Source: Yersinia canariae (GTDB lineage Bacteria > Pseudomonadota > Gammaproteobacteria > Enterobacterales > Enterobacteriaceae). Taken from it: 64,000 bases of DNA. The notes under the pieces were generated by a model. That model was not told the origin of the DNA. It made no database searches and saw only the letters and a program-made list of their open reading frames with translations. Numbering within the stretch: the first letter of the stretch is position 1; every line of letters begins with the position of its first letter. The translations under genes were made by a program, and so were the position numbers. The stretch lies in contig NZ_CP043727.1 in NCBI RefSeq assembly GCF_009831415.1, positions 1,922,001 through 1,986,000 on the forward strand. The letters are read 5' to 3'. Positions 1-11,484 of the stretch are shown piece after piece.

Positions 1-2800
1 CAGCGGCGGACGATGAAGACCCTCCTGGTTTATGTTGTGGCGCAGGTGCTGGAGCGATAATTTCAGCCACAGCCGCGACAACAACTGGCGCAGCTACAAT
101 AGCAACTTGCGTTTCGACAACGGCAACTTCTTGTCCGTATTCCACTGGCTGTTGTTCTTCAACCGGGTTTTCCACAAAGGCTTGTTCAACAGCTTGAGCA
201 ACCGGATAACGCACCCACACTTTGCCTGATGCCATTTCTGGCGAGGCGAACGCACCAGCCAGAGGCATGGCAGATTGTGTTGGGTAGCGCTCATCGCGAT
301 AACGGCGGCGGCGTTGACCACTCACACGCAGGTGGCGAGGTGAGCGCCGAGAGCGACGTGGCATGCCATTTTCATTGTTGGCATTGCGATCGTTCGTCAC
401 CTCATCATCAGCCTGAGCACTGGCCTGCGGCAGTAATTTCACTTCTTCCTGCACCACTGGCGCAGCTATGTGAGCAACAGGCTCGCTGACCGTGTTTTCT
501 GGTGCTTTGTTTTCCAAAACATTCAGCTCATCATTCGCGGATTGAATACGGACTTTCTGATTCAATTGGCGACGTTGACGACGCTGCATAACAGCTTGCT
601 GACGTTCTTCTTGCTCTGGCTGCTGCTGTACATCTTCTACAACACTGACCTCGGCAACATCAACTTTAGCTTTAACGTCTTGTGGAACCTGACGTTTGTC
701 ATCCTGACGACGGCGCGAGCGATCACCACGGCGTTGTGGCTGATCATCACGCTGTGCTTTATCCGCTTCTACAATGTCAGTTTGCGCTTGTGGCGCAGCA
801 GCTTGTTGAGATGGGCGTTTATTGCGGCGTTGATCTTCACGGCCCTCGCGATTGGTGTCATCACGGTTAGTATTGTCGCGGTTGTTATCGCGAGCATTGT
901 TCTCACGAGTATTGTCGCGACCTTCGCGTGGTGTACGGTCACCGCGGTCTTTGCGGCCATTATTCTGGCGGCGAGGATTACGGCGATCATTACGGCGATT
1001 TTCGTTGGTTTCAGTTTTTTCAACTTCAACCGGTTTGACTTCAGCTTCTGCTGAACCACCGAAAAGACCTTTCAGGCCACTGAGCAGGCGGCTAAGGAAA
1101 CCAGGTTGTTCTGCCACTGCAGCAGTTGCAGCTTGTGGCGCCACTGTCGGTTTAACATTCGCAGCAACAGGAGCCGCTTCTGGCGGTACTTCAGTTGGCA
1201 GAGAGAAAGTCGCCAATGCAGGTTGTTCTGGGCGTTTGCGCTCAATGGTCGCTTCTTCCAGCGGTTGCGCCATTTCTGCTTCATGCAGTTGTGGCAGCAA
1301 ATAGCTGAGAGAAGGGACTTCTTCACCTTTACGTACGCGCAGCACAGAATAATGCGGCGTTTGCATCTGATCGTTTGGCACGATCACTGCTCGCACACCA
1401 CCTTGGCGTTTTTCGATAGCATTAACCGATTCACGTTTTTCATTCAGCAGGTACGAAGCAATTTGTACCGGCACAATCGCGTGAACTTCATGGGTATTTT
1501 CTTTCAGCGCCTCTTCTTCAATCAAGCGCAGAATAGAAAGTGACAGAGATTCGTTGTCACGTACGGTACCGGTACCGCTACAGCGTGGGCACACATGGTG
1601 GCTTGACTCACCCAATGATGGACTGAGGCGCTGGCGGGACATTTCCAGTAAACCGAAGCGGGAAATACGACCAATCTGAATACGCGCGCGGTCTTGGCGG
1701 ACGGCATCACGTAAGCGGTTTTCCACTTCACGTTGGTGGCGCACAGGGGTCATATCGATAAAGTCGATAACAATCAGCCCACCCAAGTCACGTAAACGCA
1801 ACTGGCGAGCAATTTCATCTGCGGCTTCCAGGTTGGTATTGAATGCCGTTTCTTCGATATCGCCACCACGGGTAGCGCGGGCGGAGTTGATGTCAATCGC
1901 CGTTAGCGCTTCGGTGGTATCAATGACGATAGAACCGCCGGAAGGCAGACGCACTTCGCGTTGGAATGCAGATTCAATCTGCGACTCAATCTGGTAGTGA
2001 CTGAATAATGGGATTTCACCACTATACAATTTGATTTTACTGCTGAAATCTGGGCGACCAAGTGCGGCAATATGCTCTTTAGCCAGCTCGAGAACCTTAG
2101 GGTTATCGATCAGGATTTCACCGATATCCGGGCGCAGATAATCACGGAAAGCGCGGACAATCACGTTACTTTCCTGGTGAATCAAGAATGGAGCAGGGCG
2201 GCCTTCAGCGGCTTTTTTAATCGCATCCCAGTGCTTAAGACGGAATGATAAATCCCATTGCAGCGCATCAGCGGATTTACCTACACCGGCGGTACGAACA
2301 ATCAGACCCATGCCATCAGGCAATTGCAGGGAGGATAAAGCTTCTTTGAGTTCAGTGCGGTCATCACCTTCGATACGGCGAGAAATACCACCCGCACGTG
2401 GGTTGTTAGGCATCAGAACTAAATAACTACCCGCCAGGCTGATGAAAGTAGTGAGTGCGGCACCTTTATTACCGCGTTCTTCTTTATCAACCTGAACAAT
2501 AACTTCCTGGCCTTCGCGCAGCACATCTTTGATGTTTGGGCGGCCATGAGAGGAATAATTACTAGGGAAATATTCGCGAGAAATTTCTTTTAATGGGAGG
2601 AAACCATGTCGTTCAGCGCCGTAATCAACAAAAGCGGCTTCCAGACTGGGTTCGATTCGGGTGATTTTACCTTTGTAAATATTCGCTTTTTTCTGTTCAT
2701 GACCTGGGCTTTCAATATCCAAATCATACAGCCGCTGTCCATCTACAAGGGCAACACGCAACTCTTCTTGCTGAGTTGCGTTAATCAACATTCTTTTCAT
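1..2800 (-). CDS. rne: Ribonuclease E, N-terminal and central part (3' end outside window)
   Basis: Essential endoribonuclease and scaffold of the RNA degradosome at the inner membrane; it processes rRNA and tRNA and turns over mRNA. Translating the minus strand from the ATG at 2798-2800 ([16 protein letters not shown]) gives one open frame to the window edge, about 933 codons of the usual 1060-1200. It contains the S1 domain, the 5'-sensor/RNase H region, the DNase I-like catalytic domain ([23 protein letters not shown]) and the zinc-link motif CPRCSGTG. After this comes a low-complexity Arg/Asn/Gln-rich C-terminal half typical of the degradosome scaffold. The long open frames on the other strand in 470-1054 are shadows of this Arg-rich region. 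Divergent from rluC. Only the extreme C terminus is missing. Confidence 0.97.
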   Translation of the reverse strand, partial: MKRMLINATQQEELRVALVDGQRLYDLDIESPGHEQKKANIYKGKITRIEPSLEAAFVDYGAERHGFLPLKEISREYFPSNYSSHGRPNIKDVLREGQEVIVQVDKEERGNKGAALTTFISLAGSYLVLMPNNPRAGGISRRIEGDDRTELKEALSSLQLPDGMGLIVRTAGVGKSADALQWDLSFRLKHWDAIKKAAEGRPAPFLIHQESNVIVRAFRDYLRPDIGEILIDNPKVLELAKEHIAALGRPDFSSKIKLYSGEIPLFSHYQIESQIESAFQREVRLPSGGSIVIDTTEALTAIDINSARATRGGDIEETAFNTNLEAADEIARQLRLRDLGGLIVIDFIDMTPVRHQREVENRLRDAVRQDRARIQIGRISRFGLLEMSRQRLSPSLGESSHHVCPRCSGTGTVRDNESLSLSILRLIEEEALKENTHEVHAIVPVQIASYLLNEKRESVNAIEKRQGGVRAVIVPNDQMQTPHYSVLRVRKGEEVPSLSYLLPQLHEAEMAQPLEEATIERKRPEQPALATFSLPTEVPPEAAPVAANVKPTVAPQAATAAVAEQPGFLSRLLSGLKGLFGGSAEAEVKPVEVEKTETNENRRNDRRNPRRQNNGRKDRGDRTPREGRDNTRENNARDNNRDNTNRDDTNREGREDQRRNKRPSQQAAAPQAQTDIVEADKAQRDDQPQRRGDRSRRRQDDKRQVPQDVKAKVDVAEVSVVEDVQQQPEQEERQQAVMQRRQRRQLNQKVRIQSANDELNVLENKAPENTVSEPVAHIAAPVVQEEVKLLPQASAQADDEVTNDRNANNENGMPRRSRRSPRHLRVSGQRRRRYRDERYPTQSAMPLAGAFASPEMASGKVWVRYPVAQAVEQAFVENPVEEQQPVEYGQEVAVVETQVAIVAAPVVVAAVAEIIAPAPAPQHKPGGSSSSAA

Positions 2801-3160
2801 CTTTAACTTACTCGTTATTTTTACATTGGCGTTAGAACTGCGAGCAAAATAACCTCATGGCCGGGTAAACCGATGACCCCGAGTCTTCTAGCAAAGCCGT
2901 CAACCTCACGGTTGTCGCCTGCATAGGGGCGCATTATTTCGGTAAGCCTGTGTTTCTTTCTGAAAAACAGCGCTTTTTATATAAAGGGCAGCTTCTGAAT
3001 ATAAGACAACAGAGCTTTACCCACTTACCGGCCAAGCTGCAACCCGCAGCCCGCTAATTGCTTGATTTCACATTACGTCTTACGCCATTGCTGCGTTTTT
3101 GTGTGATCAGGCAAAGTTTATTATTCCACAAGTCTCTTGGTCTAACGAGAATCAACGCAG
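2801..3160 (-). promoter_or_regulatory. rne 5' untranslated leader (RNE5-type autoregulatory region)
   Basis: The 575-bp gap between the divergent rne and rluC starts holds no gene. In enterics rne has a leader of about 360 nt that folds into hairpins through which RNase E cuts its own mRNA. The gap is the right size, is GC-rich and self-complementary near 2850-2950, and sits directly upstream of the rne start. The outer limit is an estimate; I did not fix the promoter. Confidence 0.5.
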
Positions 3161-3375
3161 AATTAATCACATTATTCCATTGCTGACACTGATATAGCAA
3201 GATGACTTTACCTGTCTACGTAAAGATTCTTTTACTGTATTCACAGTGTTGGCGGCTATCGTTGTCTTATTAAACAATAAATGCGCGCAAACGTTATCTT
3301 TAAATAGCCAGATTGACAGTTAAGCACAGAAAAAGGGGTGGCGCTAATTCCTCGGTGTATTTAGAATCGCGCCCC

Positions 3376-4335
3376 ATGAAAACGAATAATCCAGTAGTAC
3401 AATTAATCACCATTTCTGCCGACGAAGCCGGTCAGCGGATCGATAACTTTTTGCTCACTAAATTGAAAGGTGTGCCGAAAAGTATGATCTACCGTATCGT
3501 ACGCAAAGGTGAGGTTCGTGTTAATAAAGGGCGCATTAAACCAGAATATAAGCTGGTTGATGGCGATGTGGTGCGTATACCACCGGTGCGTGTTGCCGAG
3601 CGCGAAGAAATTCAGGTATCAGCTAAACTTGATAAAGTTGCTGCATTGGCCGATTGCATTCTATTTGAAGACGATTATCTCTTAGTGTTGAATAAACCTT
3701 CTGGCACTGCGGTACATGGCGGAAGCGGTTTAAGTTTTGGGGTAATTGAAGCTTTGCGCGCGCTACGTCCTGAAGCTCGCTTCCTGGAATTGGTTCACCG
3801 CCTTGACCGCGATACTTCTGGTGTTTTACTGGTAGCCAAAAAACGCTCGGCCTTGCGTTCTTTGCATGAGCAACTGCGGTTGAAAGGTATGCAGAAAGAT
3901 TATTTGGCTTTGGTGCGCGGGCAATGGCAACCACATTGCAAAGCTGTGCAGGCCCCTTTGCTGAAGAATATTATGCAAAGTGGCGAGCGCATGGTGAAAG
4001 TCAGTAGCGAAGGCAAACCATCAGAAACCCGCTTTAAAATAGAAGAGCGTTTTGAGCATGCCACGCTAGTAAAAGCCAGCCCGATCACTGGTCGAACTCA
4101 CCAGATTCGTGTTCACGCGCTACATGCTGGTCACCCAATTGCGTTTGATGATCGTTATGGTGACCGCGAATTTGACCAGCAATTGCAGGGGACGGGGTTG
4201 CATCGTTTATTCCTGCATGCCGCAGCATTACGTTTTGAACACCCGAATACCGGTGAAACAATGCGCATTGAGGCACCACTGGATAATCAATTACGTCATT
4301 GTTTGTCGGTATTACGCAAGAAAGCGGCGGTTTAA
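3376..4335 (+). CDS. rluC: 23S rRNA pseudouridine synthase C
   Basis: Makes pseudouridines 955, 2504 and 2580 of 23S rRNA. The 319-aa product has an S4 RNA-binding domain (residues about 18-80, ending in RIPPVRVAE) and an RsuA/RluA catalytic domain with the HRLDRDTSG motif; the catalytic Asp is residue 144, as in E. coli. An in-frame upstream ATG at 3313 would add 21 residues unlike the family. The ATG at 3376 (MKTNNPVV) matches the normal N terminus and is used here. Divergent from rne, convergent with yceF. Confidence 0.96.
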   Translation: MKTNNPVVQLITISADEAGQRIDNFLLTKLKGVPKSMIYRIVRKGEVRVNKGRIKPEYKLVDGDVVRIPPVRVAEREEIQVSAKLDKVAALADCILFEDDYLLVLNKPSGTAVHGGSGLSFGVIEALRALRPEARFLELVHRLDRDTSGVLLVAKKRSALRSLHEQLRLKGMQKDYLALVRGQWQPHCKAVQAPLLKNIMQSGERMVKVSSEGKPSETRFKIEERFEHATLVKASPITGRTHQIRVHALHAGHPIAFDDRYGDREFDQQLQGTGLHRLFLHAAALRFEHPNTGETMRIEAPLDNQLRHCLSVLRKKAAV

Positions 4336-4346
4336 CGCTATCAATT

Positions 4347-4928
4347 TTAAAGTAATGGATTGACCCCTTGCTCAATTAACATTTGAGTGAGGGCTATTAA
4401 TGGCAGGCCGATGAGCGTATTGGGATCACGGCCTGATAACTTATCAAATAATGTGATCCCCAAACCTTCACTTTTAAAACTGCCAGCACAATCCCAGGGT
4501 TGTTCCCGCGTTAAATAACCTTCAATTTCTGCACTATTCAATGTGCGAAAATAAACATCAAATGTTTCACACAGACAATTATAGCTATCCGTCACTGTAT
4601 TTAGCAGCGCCAGACCAGTATAAAAAGTGACACATTGCCCGCTGGCTTGTTGTAATTGTTTGAATGCATTCTCATGATTGTGAGGTTTTCCGATGATATC
4701 CCCGTTGATAACACACACTTGATCAGAACCGATAATCAAGTGTTGTGGGTAACGAGCGGCCAGTGCTTGGGCCTTGGCCAGGGCTAAACGCTGCACCAGC
4801 GCGCTGGCAGTTTCGGCCGGCAACGGGGTCTCATCGGCTTCTGGCGCAGCAGTAATAAAGGGTAATTGCAGCTTTTCCAGCAATGCGCGGCGGTATGATG
4901 ATGTTGAGGCAAGCACTAATTGCGGCAT
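4347..4928 (-). CDS. yceF: Maf-family nucleotide pyrophosphatase (m7GTP-type, YceF)
   Basis: House-cleaning nucleoside triphosphate pyrophosphatase of the Maf-2 subfamily, which hydrolyses modified nucleotides such as m7GTP. The 193-aa protein shows the family N terminus LVLASTS followed by RR, the IIGSDQV active-site segment (Asp69), GKP, and the C-terminal SFKSEG and [12 protein letters not shown] motifs. An ATG four codons upstream (4940) is open, but MPQLVLAST matches the family start and is preceded by GGAAA. Convergent with rluC, 11 bp apart. Confidence 0.93.
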   Translation of the reverse strand: MPQLVLASTSSYRRALLEKLQLPFITAAPEADETPLPAETASALVQRLALAKAQALAARYPQHLIIGSDQVCVINGDIIGKPHNHENAFKQLQQASGQCVTFYTGLALLNTVTDSYNCLCETFDVYFRTLNSAEIEGYLTREQPWDCAGSFKSEGLGITLFDKLSGRDPNTLIGLPLIALTQMLIEQGVNPLL

Positions 4929-5031
4929 AATATTTTCCATAAACCGTGGCGTAATTTAATCAGACATTTTAAACTGTCTTCCGCTTCGGAAGCGAATATT
5001 GGTGAAAGGTGCAGTAAAACGGCCTTTTTCT

Positions 5032-5060
5032 TTGACTCTATGTCGTTACAAAGTTAATAT
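5032..5060 (+). promoter_or_regulatory. Predicted sigma-70 promoter of the yceD-rpmF-fab operon
   Basis: TTGACT (5032-5037) and TAATAT (5055-5060) are separated by exactly 17 bp, a near-consensus sigma-70 promoter. The expected start point, about 5066-5068, lies only a few bases before the yceD ATG at 5070, so the transcript would be leaderless or nearly so. Confidence 0.75.
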
Positions 5061-5069
5061 GCGCGCCCT

Positions 5070-5773
<704 letters not shown>

Positions 5774-5809
5774 GTAGTACTTGCTAATCTTCTTTAGCAA
5801 GGCGATACC

Positions 5810-6844
5810 TTGACTTGTCTAACCCTAGCGTTAGATGCAATGGGTGGGGACTTCGGTCCCTGCGTCACAGTGCCTGCTTCATTGCAGGCACTGGCCTCTA
5901 ATCCACAGCTTAAACTCCTGCTGGTCGGGAATCCCGACACCATCACTCCGTTACTTGTTAATACTGATCCTTTGTTGCTGGAAAGGTTACAGGTAATCCC
6001 CGCTGAGCATGTTATTGCCAGCGATGCTAAACCCTCACAAGCTATCCGTGCCAGCCGCGGTACTTCCATGCGTATAGCATTGGAACTGGTTAAAAACGGC
6101 GAAGCCGAAGCTTGCGTGAGTGCAGGGAATACTGGGGCATTGATGGGGTTGGCGAAGATGACTATCAAGCCACTGGATGGAATAGAGCGCCCAGCATTAA
6201 TGACGGTTATCCCAAATCAGCAGCGCAGTAAGACTGTGGTACTGGATTTAGGGGCCAATGTTGAATGTGATAGCACGATGCTCGTGCAGTTTGCCGTCAT
6301 GGGGTCAGTGATGGCAGAAGAAGTTGTTGGCATAACAAACCCGCGCGTTGCTTTGCTTAATATCGGCGAAGAGGAAACCAAGGGGTTGGATAATATCCGC
6401 GAAGCCGCCGCAGTATTAAAAAATACACCGGCGGTCAACTATATTGGTTATCTGGAAGGCAATGATTTGCTGACAGGCAAGACTGATGTGATGGTTTGTG
6501 ACGGCTTCGTGGGTAACGTCACTCTAAAGACTATGGAAGGTGTGATAAGAATGTTCTTGTCACTGCTCAAATCATCGGGCGATGGCAGCAAACAGTCCTG
6601 GTGGCTTAAACTTATTGGCCGTTGGCTGCAAAAACGTGTGGCTAAGCGGTTCGGTCATTTGAACCCCGACCAGTATAATGGCGCATGTCTGTTAGGATTA
6701 CGGGGCATCGTAATCAAAAGCCATGGCGCGGCGAATCAACGCGCATTCGCAGTTGCCATCGAACAGGCTGTGCAGGCGGTGCAGCGGCAAGTCCCACAAC
6801 GGATTGCCGCGCGCCTTGAAGCGGTTTTACCCAAGAGTGACTGA
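5810..6844 (+). CDS. plsX: Phosphate acyltransferase PlsX
   Basis: Converts acyl-ACP to acyl-phosphate, feeding phospholipid synthesis. The 344-aa protein begins with a TTG codon ([14 protein letters not shown] follows), the same unusual start as E. coli plsX; no better ATG exists. Conserved segments include [30 protein letters not shown] and [15 protein letters not shown]. It lies 36 bp after rpmF and 6 bp before fabH. Peripheral inner-membrane enzyme by family. Confidence 0.95.
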   Translation: MTCLTLALDAMGGDFGPCVTVPASLQALASNPQLKLLLVGNPDTITPLLVNTDPLLLERLQVIPAEHVIASDAKPSQAIRASRGTSMRIALELVKNGEAEACVSAGNTGALMGLAKMTIKPLDGIERPALMTVIPNQQRSKTVVLDLGANVECDSTMLVQFAVMGSVMAEEVVGITNPRVALLNIGEEETKGLDNIREAAAVLKNTPAVNYIGYLEGNDLLTGKTDVMVCDGFVGNVTLKTMEGVIRMFLSLLKSSGDGSKQSWWLKLIGRWLQKRVAKRFGHLNPDQYNGACLLGLRGIVIKSHGAANQRAFAVAIEQAVQAVQRQVPQRIAARLEAVLPKSD

Positions 6845-6850
6845 TCGTAC

Positions 6851-7804
6851 ATGTATACTAAGATTCTCGGTACGGGGAGTTATCTGCCCGTACAAGTGCG
6901 CAGTAATGCTGATTTAGAAAAAATGGTGGATACCTCGGACGAGTGGATTGTCACCCGAACAGGTATTCGTGAGCGGCGTATCGCTGGTTTGGATGAAACA
7001 GTCGCAACCATGGGTTTCCAGGCCGCTGAAAAAGCGCTAGAGATGGCCGGTATTGCTAAGGACGATATCGGGTTGATTATCGTGGCCACCACCTCTTCAA
7101 GCCATGCTTTCCCAAGCTCGGCCTGCCAGGTGCAGCAAATGCTGGGTATCAAAGATGCGGCCTCTTTCGATTTAGCCGCGGCCTGTGCAGGTTTTACTTA
7201 TGCACTCAGTGTTGCTGATCAATATGTTAAAAGTGGCGCAGTCAAACATGCCATTGTTATTGGTTCAGATATGCTTTCTCGAGCATTGAATCCAGAAGAC
7301 CGTGGCACGATTATTCTGTTTGGTGATGGTGCCGGTGCAGTGGTACTGGGCGCATCCGAGCAGCCAGGCATTCTGTCAACCCATCTGCACGCAGATGGCA
7401 AGTATGGCGAATTGCTCGCCTTGCCGTATCAAGATCGCCAACAGCAAGAGCAGCCAGCTTATGTCACGATGGCCGGTAATGAAGTGTTTAAAGTTGCGGT
7501 GACTGAACTTGCCCACATTGTGGACGAGACGTTGCAGGCTAATAACCTGGACCGCTCAGCGCTCGATTGGCTGGTGCCACATCAGGCTAACCTGCGTATC
7601 ATCAGCGCAACGGCTAAAAAGTTAGGTATGGAGATGGATAAAGTGGTGATCACACTCGATCGCCACGGTAACACCTCTGCGGCATCCGTCCCTGCGGCGT
7701 TAGACGAAGCGGTAAGAGATGGTCGTATTCAATGCGGGCACTTAGTGCTACTGGAAGCGTTTGGCGGCGGCTTTACCTGGGGCTCCGCGCTGGTTCGTTT
7801 TTGA
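6851..7804 (+). CDS. fabH: Beta-ketoacyl-ACP synthase III
   Basis: Starts fatty-acid synthesis by condensing acetyl-CoA with malonyl-ACP. The 317-aa sequence shows the full Cys-His-Asn triad: Cys112 in AAACAGF, His244 in VPHQANLRI and Asn274 in RHGNTSAAS. The C-terminal [11 protein letters not shown] is typical. Start ATG 6 bp after plsX; operon member. Confidence 0.97.
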   Translation: MYTKILGTGSYLPVQVRSNADLEKMVDTSDEWIVTRTGIRERRIAGLDETVATMGFQAAEKALEMAGIAKDDIGLIIVATTSSSHAFPSSACQVQQMLGIKDAASFDLAAACAGFTYALSVADQYVKSGAVKHAIVIGSDMLSRALNPEDRGTIILFGDGAGAVVLGASEQPGILSTHLHADGKYGELLALPYQDRQQQEQPAYVTMAGNEVFKVAVTELAHIVDETLQANNLDRSALDWLVPHQANLRIISATAKKLGMEMDKVVITLDRHGNTSAASVPAALDEAVRDGRIQCGHLVLLEAFGGGFTWGSALVRF

Positions 7805-7839
7805 TTTAACAAGCAGTTTTTTGTTAACGGGAAAGCAAA

Positions 7840-8769
7840 ATGTCGAAATTTGCAATGGTATTTCCAGGCCAGGGTTCTCAAGCCCTTGGCATGCTGGCTG
7901 ATTTGGCCGCACAATTTCCGATAGTTGAAGAGACCTTCAGTGAGGCGTCGTCAGTATTGGGCTACGACCTCTGGCAGTTGGTGCAACAAGGCCCAGCTGA
8001 AGAATTGAATAAAACTTGGCAGACACAGCCAGCTTTGCTGACGGCATCCGTCGCTATCTGGCGCGTTTGGCAGCATCAAGGCGGTAAATTGCCTGCGATG
8101 ATGGCCGGCCATAGCCTGGGTGAATACTCAGCTCTGGTGTGTGCTGGCGTACTGGATTTCAAACAGGCGGTTCGTCTGGTTGAATTACGCGGTAAGCTGA
8201 TGCAGGAAGCGGTACCTGAAGGTACGGGCGCAATGTATGCCATTATTGGCCTTGATAACGAGTCTATTGCTAAAGCGTGTGAAGAATCCGCGCAAGGGCA
8301 GGTTGTCTCGCCAGTCAATTTTAACTCACCAGGCCAGGTGGTTATTGCGGGCAACAAAGATGCTGTAGAACGTGCAGGTGCGGCGTGTAAAGCTGCTGGT
8401 GCGAAACGCGCCTTACCTTTGCCCGTCAGCGTGCCATCCCATTGCGCATTGATGAAACCCGCGGCAGATAAGTTAGCCGTTGCCCTAGAGGAAATTGAAT
8501 TCCAGGCACCGCTATTCCCTGTCGTGAACAACGTAGATGTCAAAACTGAAGTGTCGCCAGACGCGATTCGTAGCGCATTGGTACGCCAGTTATATAATCC
8601 GGTACGTTGGACTGAAAGTGTTGAATTTATCGCAGCAGAAGGTGTTGAGCTGCTGTTAGAAGTTGGGCCGGGTAAGGTCTTGACTGGCTTGACTAAGCGT
8701 ATCGTGGATACTTTAGCCGCAGCACCGGTAAACGATGTTGCTACGCTGACCAGCGCGCTTGAAAACTAA
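7840..8769 (+). CDS. fabD: Malonyl-CoA:ACP transacylase
   Basis: Loads malonyl groups onto ACP for chain extension. The 309-aa product has FPGQGSQ at residues 8-14, the nucleophile motif GHSLGEYSAL (Ser92) and the catalytic His201 in VPSHCALM. Ends in LTSALEN, 13 bp before fabG. Confidence 0.97.
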   Translation: MSKFAMVFPGQGSQALGMLADLAAQFPIVEETFSEASSVLGYDLWQLVQQGPAEELNKTWQTQPALLTASVAIWRVWQHQGGKLPAMMAGHSLGEYSALVCAGVLDFKQAVRLVELRGKLMQEAVPEGTGAMYAIIGLDNESIAKACEESAQGQVVSPVNFNSPGQVVIAGNKDAVERAGAACKAAGAKRALPLPVSVPSHCALMKPAADKLAVALEEIEFQAPLFPVVNNVDVKTEVSPDAIRSALVRQLYNPVRWTESVEFIAAEGVELLLEVGPGKVLTGLTKRIVDTLAAAPVNDVATLTSALEN

Positions 8770-8782
8770 GAAAGAGGATAAC

Positions 8783-9517
8783 ATGAGCTTCGAAGGAAAA
8801 ATTGCGCTGGTAACCGGCGCTAGCCGCGGTATTGGCCGTGCGATTGCAGAATTGCTGGCTGAACGTGGTGCCCGTGTTATTGGTACAGCGACCAGTGAGA
8901 AGGGTGCTGAAGCTATCAGTGCCTACTTGGGCGAGCAGGGTAAAGGTTTAATGCTGAATGTCGTGGATCCCGCGTCAATCGAGTCTGTTCTGGCAACGAT
9001 TCGTGCGGAATTTGGAGAAGTTGACATTTTAGTGAATAATGCAGGTATTACGCGTGATAACCTGCTGATGCGTATGAAGGATGAGGAGTGGCAGGATATT
9101 ATTGACACCGATCTAACTTCCGTATTCCGTCTGTCAAAAGCGGTAATGCGCGCTATGATGAAAAAGCGGTTTGGGCGTATCATCACCATCGGTTCAGTAG
9201 TCGGGACAATGGGCAATGCGGGGCAGGTTAACTACGCGGCAGCTAAAGCGGGTCTGATCGGTTTTAGCAAGTCTTTGGCGCGTGAGGTTGCTTCACGTGG
9301 CATTACTGTCAACGTTGTGGCACCTGGCTTTATTGAGACGGACATGACGACGGCGTTGACAGATGATCAACGCGCAGGCATTTTAGCCCAAGTACCAGCT
9401 AACCGGCTTGGGCAAGCAAAAGAAATCGCCAGCGCTGTTGCATTTTTAGCCTCTGACGAGGCCAGCTACATCTCTGGTGAAACATTACATGTCAATGGCG
9501 GCATGTATATGATTTAA
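8783..9517 (+). CDS. fabG: 3-oxoacyl-ACP reductase
   Basis: NADPH-dependent short-chain reductase of the elongation cycle. Features: Rossmann motif TGASRGIGR (11-19), NNAG (86-89), catalytic Ser138, Tyr151 and Lys155 (YAAAK), and the C-terminal GGMYMI. 244 aa, as in E. coli. The frame is open for eight codons upstream (8759), overlapping fabD. The ATG at 8783, preceded by AAGAGG, matches the family N terminus MSFEGKIALVTG. Confidence 0.97.
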   Translation: MSFEGKIALVTGASRGIGRAIAELLAERGARVIGTATSEKGAEAISAYLGEQGKGLMLNVVDPASIESVLATIRAEFGEVDILVNNAGITRDNLLMRMKDEEWQDIIDTDLTSVFRLSKAVMRAMMKKRFGRIITIGSVVGTMGNAGQVNYAAAKAGLIGFSKSLAREVASRGITVNVVAPGFIETDMTTALTDDQRAGILAQVPANRLGQAKEIASAVAFLASDEASYISGETLHVNGGMYMI

Positions 9518-9670
9518 AAATCACGAAAGTATTTGCGTTATTTGAGGTAAAAACCGCAAAATAGCGTAAAATCGTGGTTTGACCAGCCTAGATTTAGTTG
9601 CATCTTTTTCAACATTTTATACACTACGAAAACCATCGCGAAAGCGAGTTTTGATAGGAAATTTAAGAGT
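9518..9670 (+). promoter_or_regulatory. fabG-acpP intergenic leader with probable acpP promoter
   Basis: This 153-bp AT-rich gap has no ORF. A TATACA -10-like hexamer near 9620 and TTGACC near 9578 suggest a promoter for the abundant acpP mRNA, although their spacing is not ideal. An imperfect inverted repeat (GCGTTATTTG near 9536 against CAAAATAGCG near 9557) may form a hairpin. Confidence 0.35.
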
Positions 9671-9907
9671 ATGAGCACTATCGAAGAACGCGTTAAGAAA
9701 ATCATCGTTGAACAACTGGGTGTTAAAGAAGACGAAGTGAAGAACAGTGCTTCTTTCGTTGAAGATCTTGGCGCGGATTCTCTGGACACCGTTGAGCTGG
9801 TAATGGCTCTGGAAGAAGAATTTGATACTGAGATTCCAGACGAAGAAGCAGAGAAAATCACTACTGTTCAGGCAGCTATTGATTTTATCAACGCTAACCA
9901 GCAGTAA
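9671..9907 (+). CDS. acpP: Acyl carrier protein
   Basis: 78-aa acidic carrier of acyl intermediates. The phosphopantetheine attachment site GADSLDTVE is present, with Ser37 (counting Met1) as acceptor. Sequence is almost invariant among enterics. Preceded by AAGAG, flanked by fabG and fabF. Confidence 0.98.
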
Positions 9908-9932
9908 GCGAAAATGCTTTAAGTTTAGATAG

Positions 9933-9966
9933 TTAGGCGGTCACTCGACCGCCTAAGTTTTTTTTT
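9933..9966 (+). terminator. Rho-independent terminator after acpP
   Basis: Perfect 10-bp stem TTAGGCGGTC / GACCGCCTAA with an ACTC loop, followed by G and nine T. It probably attenuates read-through from acpP into fabF, whose start is 36 bp further on. Confidence 0.92.
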
Positions 9967-10002
9967 GTCCTAAGTGTTATTTTCCCTCCTTGGAGGACAA
10001 CC

Positions 10003-11244
10003 GTGTCTAAGCGTCGAGTTGTTGTGACTGGACTGGGCATGTTGTCTCCTGTCGGTAATACAGTCGAATCCACATGGAAAGCTGTTCTTGCCGGGCAGAG
10101 TGGCATCAGCCTGATCGACCATTTCGATACTAGTGCCTATGCAACGCGATTTGCTGGCTTAGTAAAAGATTTTAATTGTGAAGATTACATTTCGCGTAAA
10201 GATGCACGCAAAATGGATGCTTTCATACAGTACGGTGTCGCAGCTGGCATGCAAGCTATGCAAGACTCCGGGCTTGAAATAACCGAAGCCAACGCTCCTC
10301 GTATCGGTGCCGCTATTGGTTCTGGTATTGGTGGGCTGGGTTTGATTGAAGAAAACCACACCTCGCTGGTGAACGGTGGGCCACGTAAAATTAGCCCGTT
10401 CTTCGTGCCATCAACCATTGTTAACATGATTGCCGGCCATCTGACCATTATGTACGGGATGCGTGGACCAAGCATTTCTATTGCAACGGCATGTACTTCT
10501 GGTGTGCATAACATCGGTCACGCGGCTCGTATCATTGCTTACAATGATGCTGATGTCATGCTGGCAGGTGGGGCTGAAAAAGCCAGTACGCCATTGGGTG
10601 TCGGTGGTTTTGGTGCTGCTCGTGCATTGTCTACTCGTAACGATAACCCACAGGCGGCAAGTCGCCCATGGGATAAAGACCGTGATGGTTTCGTTCTGGG
10701 GGATGGCGCAGGCATGATGGTGCTGGAAGAGTACGAACACGCGAAAAAACGCGGCGCAAAAATCTATGCGGAAGTTGTTGGGTTTGGTATGAGCAGTGAT
10801 GCTTACCACATGACCTCTCCACCGGAAGATGGTTCTGGAGCAGCTCTGGCAATGGTTAATGCTTTACGTGATGCGGGTGTGAGCACGTCTCAAATCGGAT
10901 ATATCAATGCCCACGGCACCTCTACTCCTGCTGGCGATAAAGCTGAAACGCAGGCCGTTAAGTCTGTATTTGGTGAAGATGCCTATAAAGTGATGGTCAG
11001 TTCCACCAAATCCATGACTGGGCACTTGTTAGGTGCAGCAGGTGCAGTTGAATCTATCTTTACAGTGTTAGCTCTGCGTGATCAGGCCATTCCGGCAACC
11101 ATTAACCTGGATAATCCAGATGAAGGTTGTGATTTGGATTTTGTTCCGCATGAAGCTCGCCAGGTAAAAGATTTGGAATACACCCTGTGTAACTCCTTCG
11201 GCTTCGGCGGCACTAACGGTTCTTTGGTTTTCCGCAAGGTATAA
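10003..11244 (+). CDS. fabF: Beta-ketoacyl-ACP synthase II
   Basis: Elongating condensing enzyme, needed for temperature control of fatty-acid composition through palmitoleate extension. 413 aa with the Cys-His-His triad: Cys164 (ATACTSG), His304 (NAHGTST) and His341 (TGHLLGAAG). Starts with GTG, preceded by a strong GGAGG; no ATG alternative matches the family start [10 protein letters not shown]. It lies between two terminators, so it may be transcribed partly on its own. Confidence 0.97.
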   Translation: MSKRRVVVTGLGMLSPVGNTVESTWKAVLAGQSGISLIDHFDTSAYATRFAGLVKDFNCEDYISRKDARKMDAFIQYGVAAGMQAMQDSGLEITEANAPRIGAAIGSGIGGLGLIEENHTSLVNGGPRKISPFFVPSTIVNMIAGHLTIMYGMRGPSISIATACTSGVHNIGHAARIIAYNDADVMLAGGAEKASTPLGVGGFGAARALSTRNDNPQAASRPWDKDRDGFVLGDGAGMMVLEEYEHAKKRGAKIYAEVVGFGMSSDAYHMTSPPEDGSGAALAMVNALRDAGVSTSQIGYINAHGTSTPAGDKAETQAVKSVFGEDAYKVMVSSTKSMTGHLLGAAGAVESIFTVLALRDQAIPATINLDNPDEGCDLDFVPHEARQVKDLEYTLCNSFGFGGTNGSLVFRKV

Positions 11245-11270
11245 CTTTGGCTGTTAAGCTTCCACGGCGC

Positions 11271-11298
11271 AAAAGACCCGGTTCTCCGGGTCTTTTAT
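11271..11298 (+). terminator. Rho-independent terminator after fabF
   Basis: AAAAGACCCGG, loop TT, and a CCGGGTCTTTT arm form a G+C-rich stem with T-rich tail 25 bp after the fabF stop. It closes the fab cluster before pabC. Confidence 0.88.
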
Positions 11299-11484
11299 TA
11301 GCTTAAACATGCATCAGTCATAACATCCTTCCATAATAATTGTCTCAATAAGAGAGACAAATCTGAAAACAGTCACTGGCTTAAATCTGATACTGTCATC
11401 AAGTACAATTTATATTTATGGGCAATACCTATTTCCCAACTGAATATAGAGAAAATACTCCCCTCTCATTTGAAGAGAATCTGA

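Noticed and set aside
470..1059. Long open frames on both strands within 470-1059, one hydrophobic on the plus strand
   Set aside because: They are antisense or out-of-frame readings of the Arg/Asn/Gln-rich C-terminal half of rne, whose frame is continuous on the minus strand.
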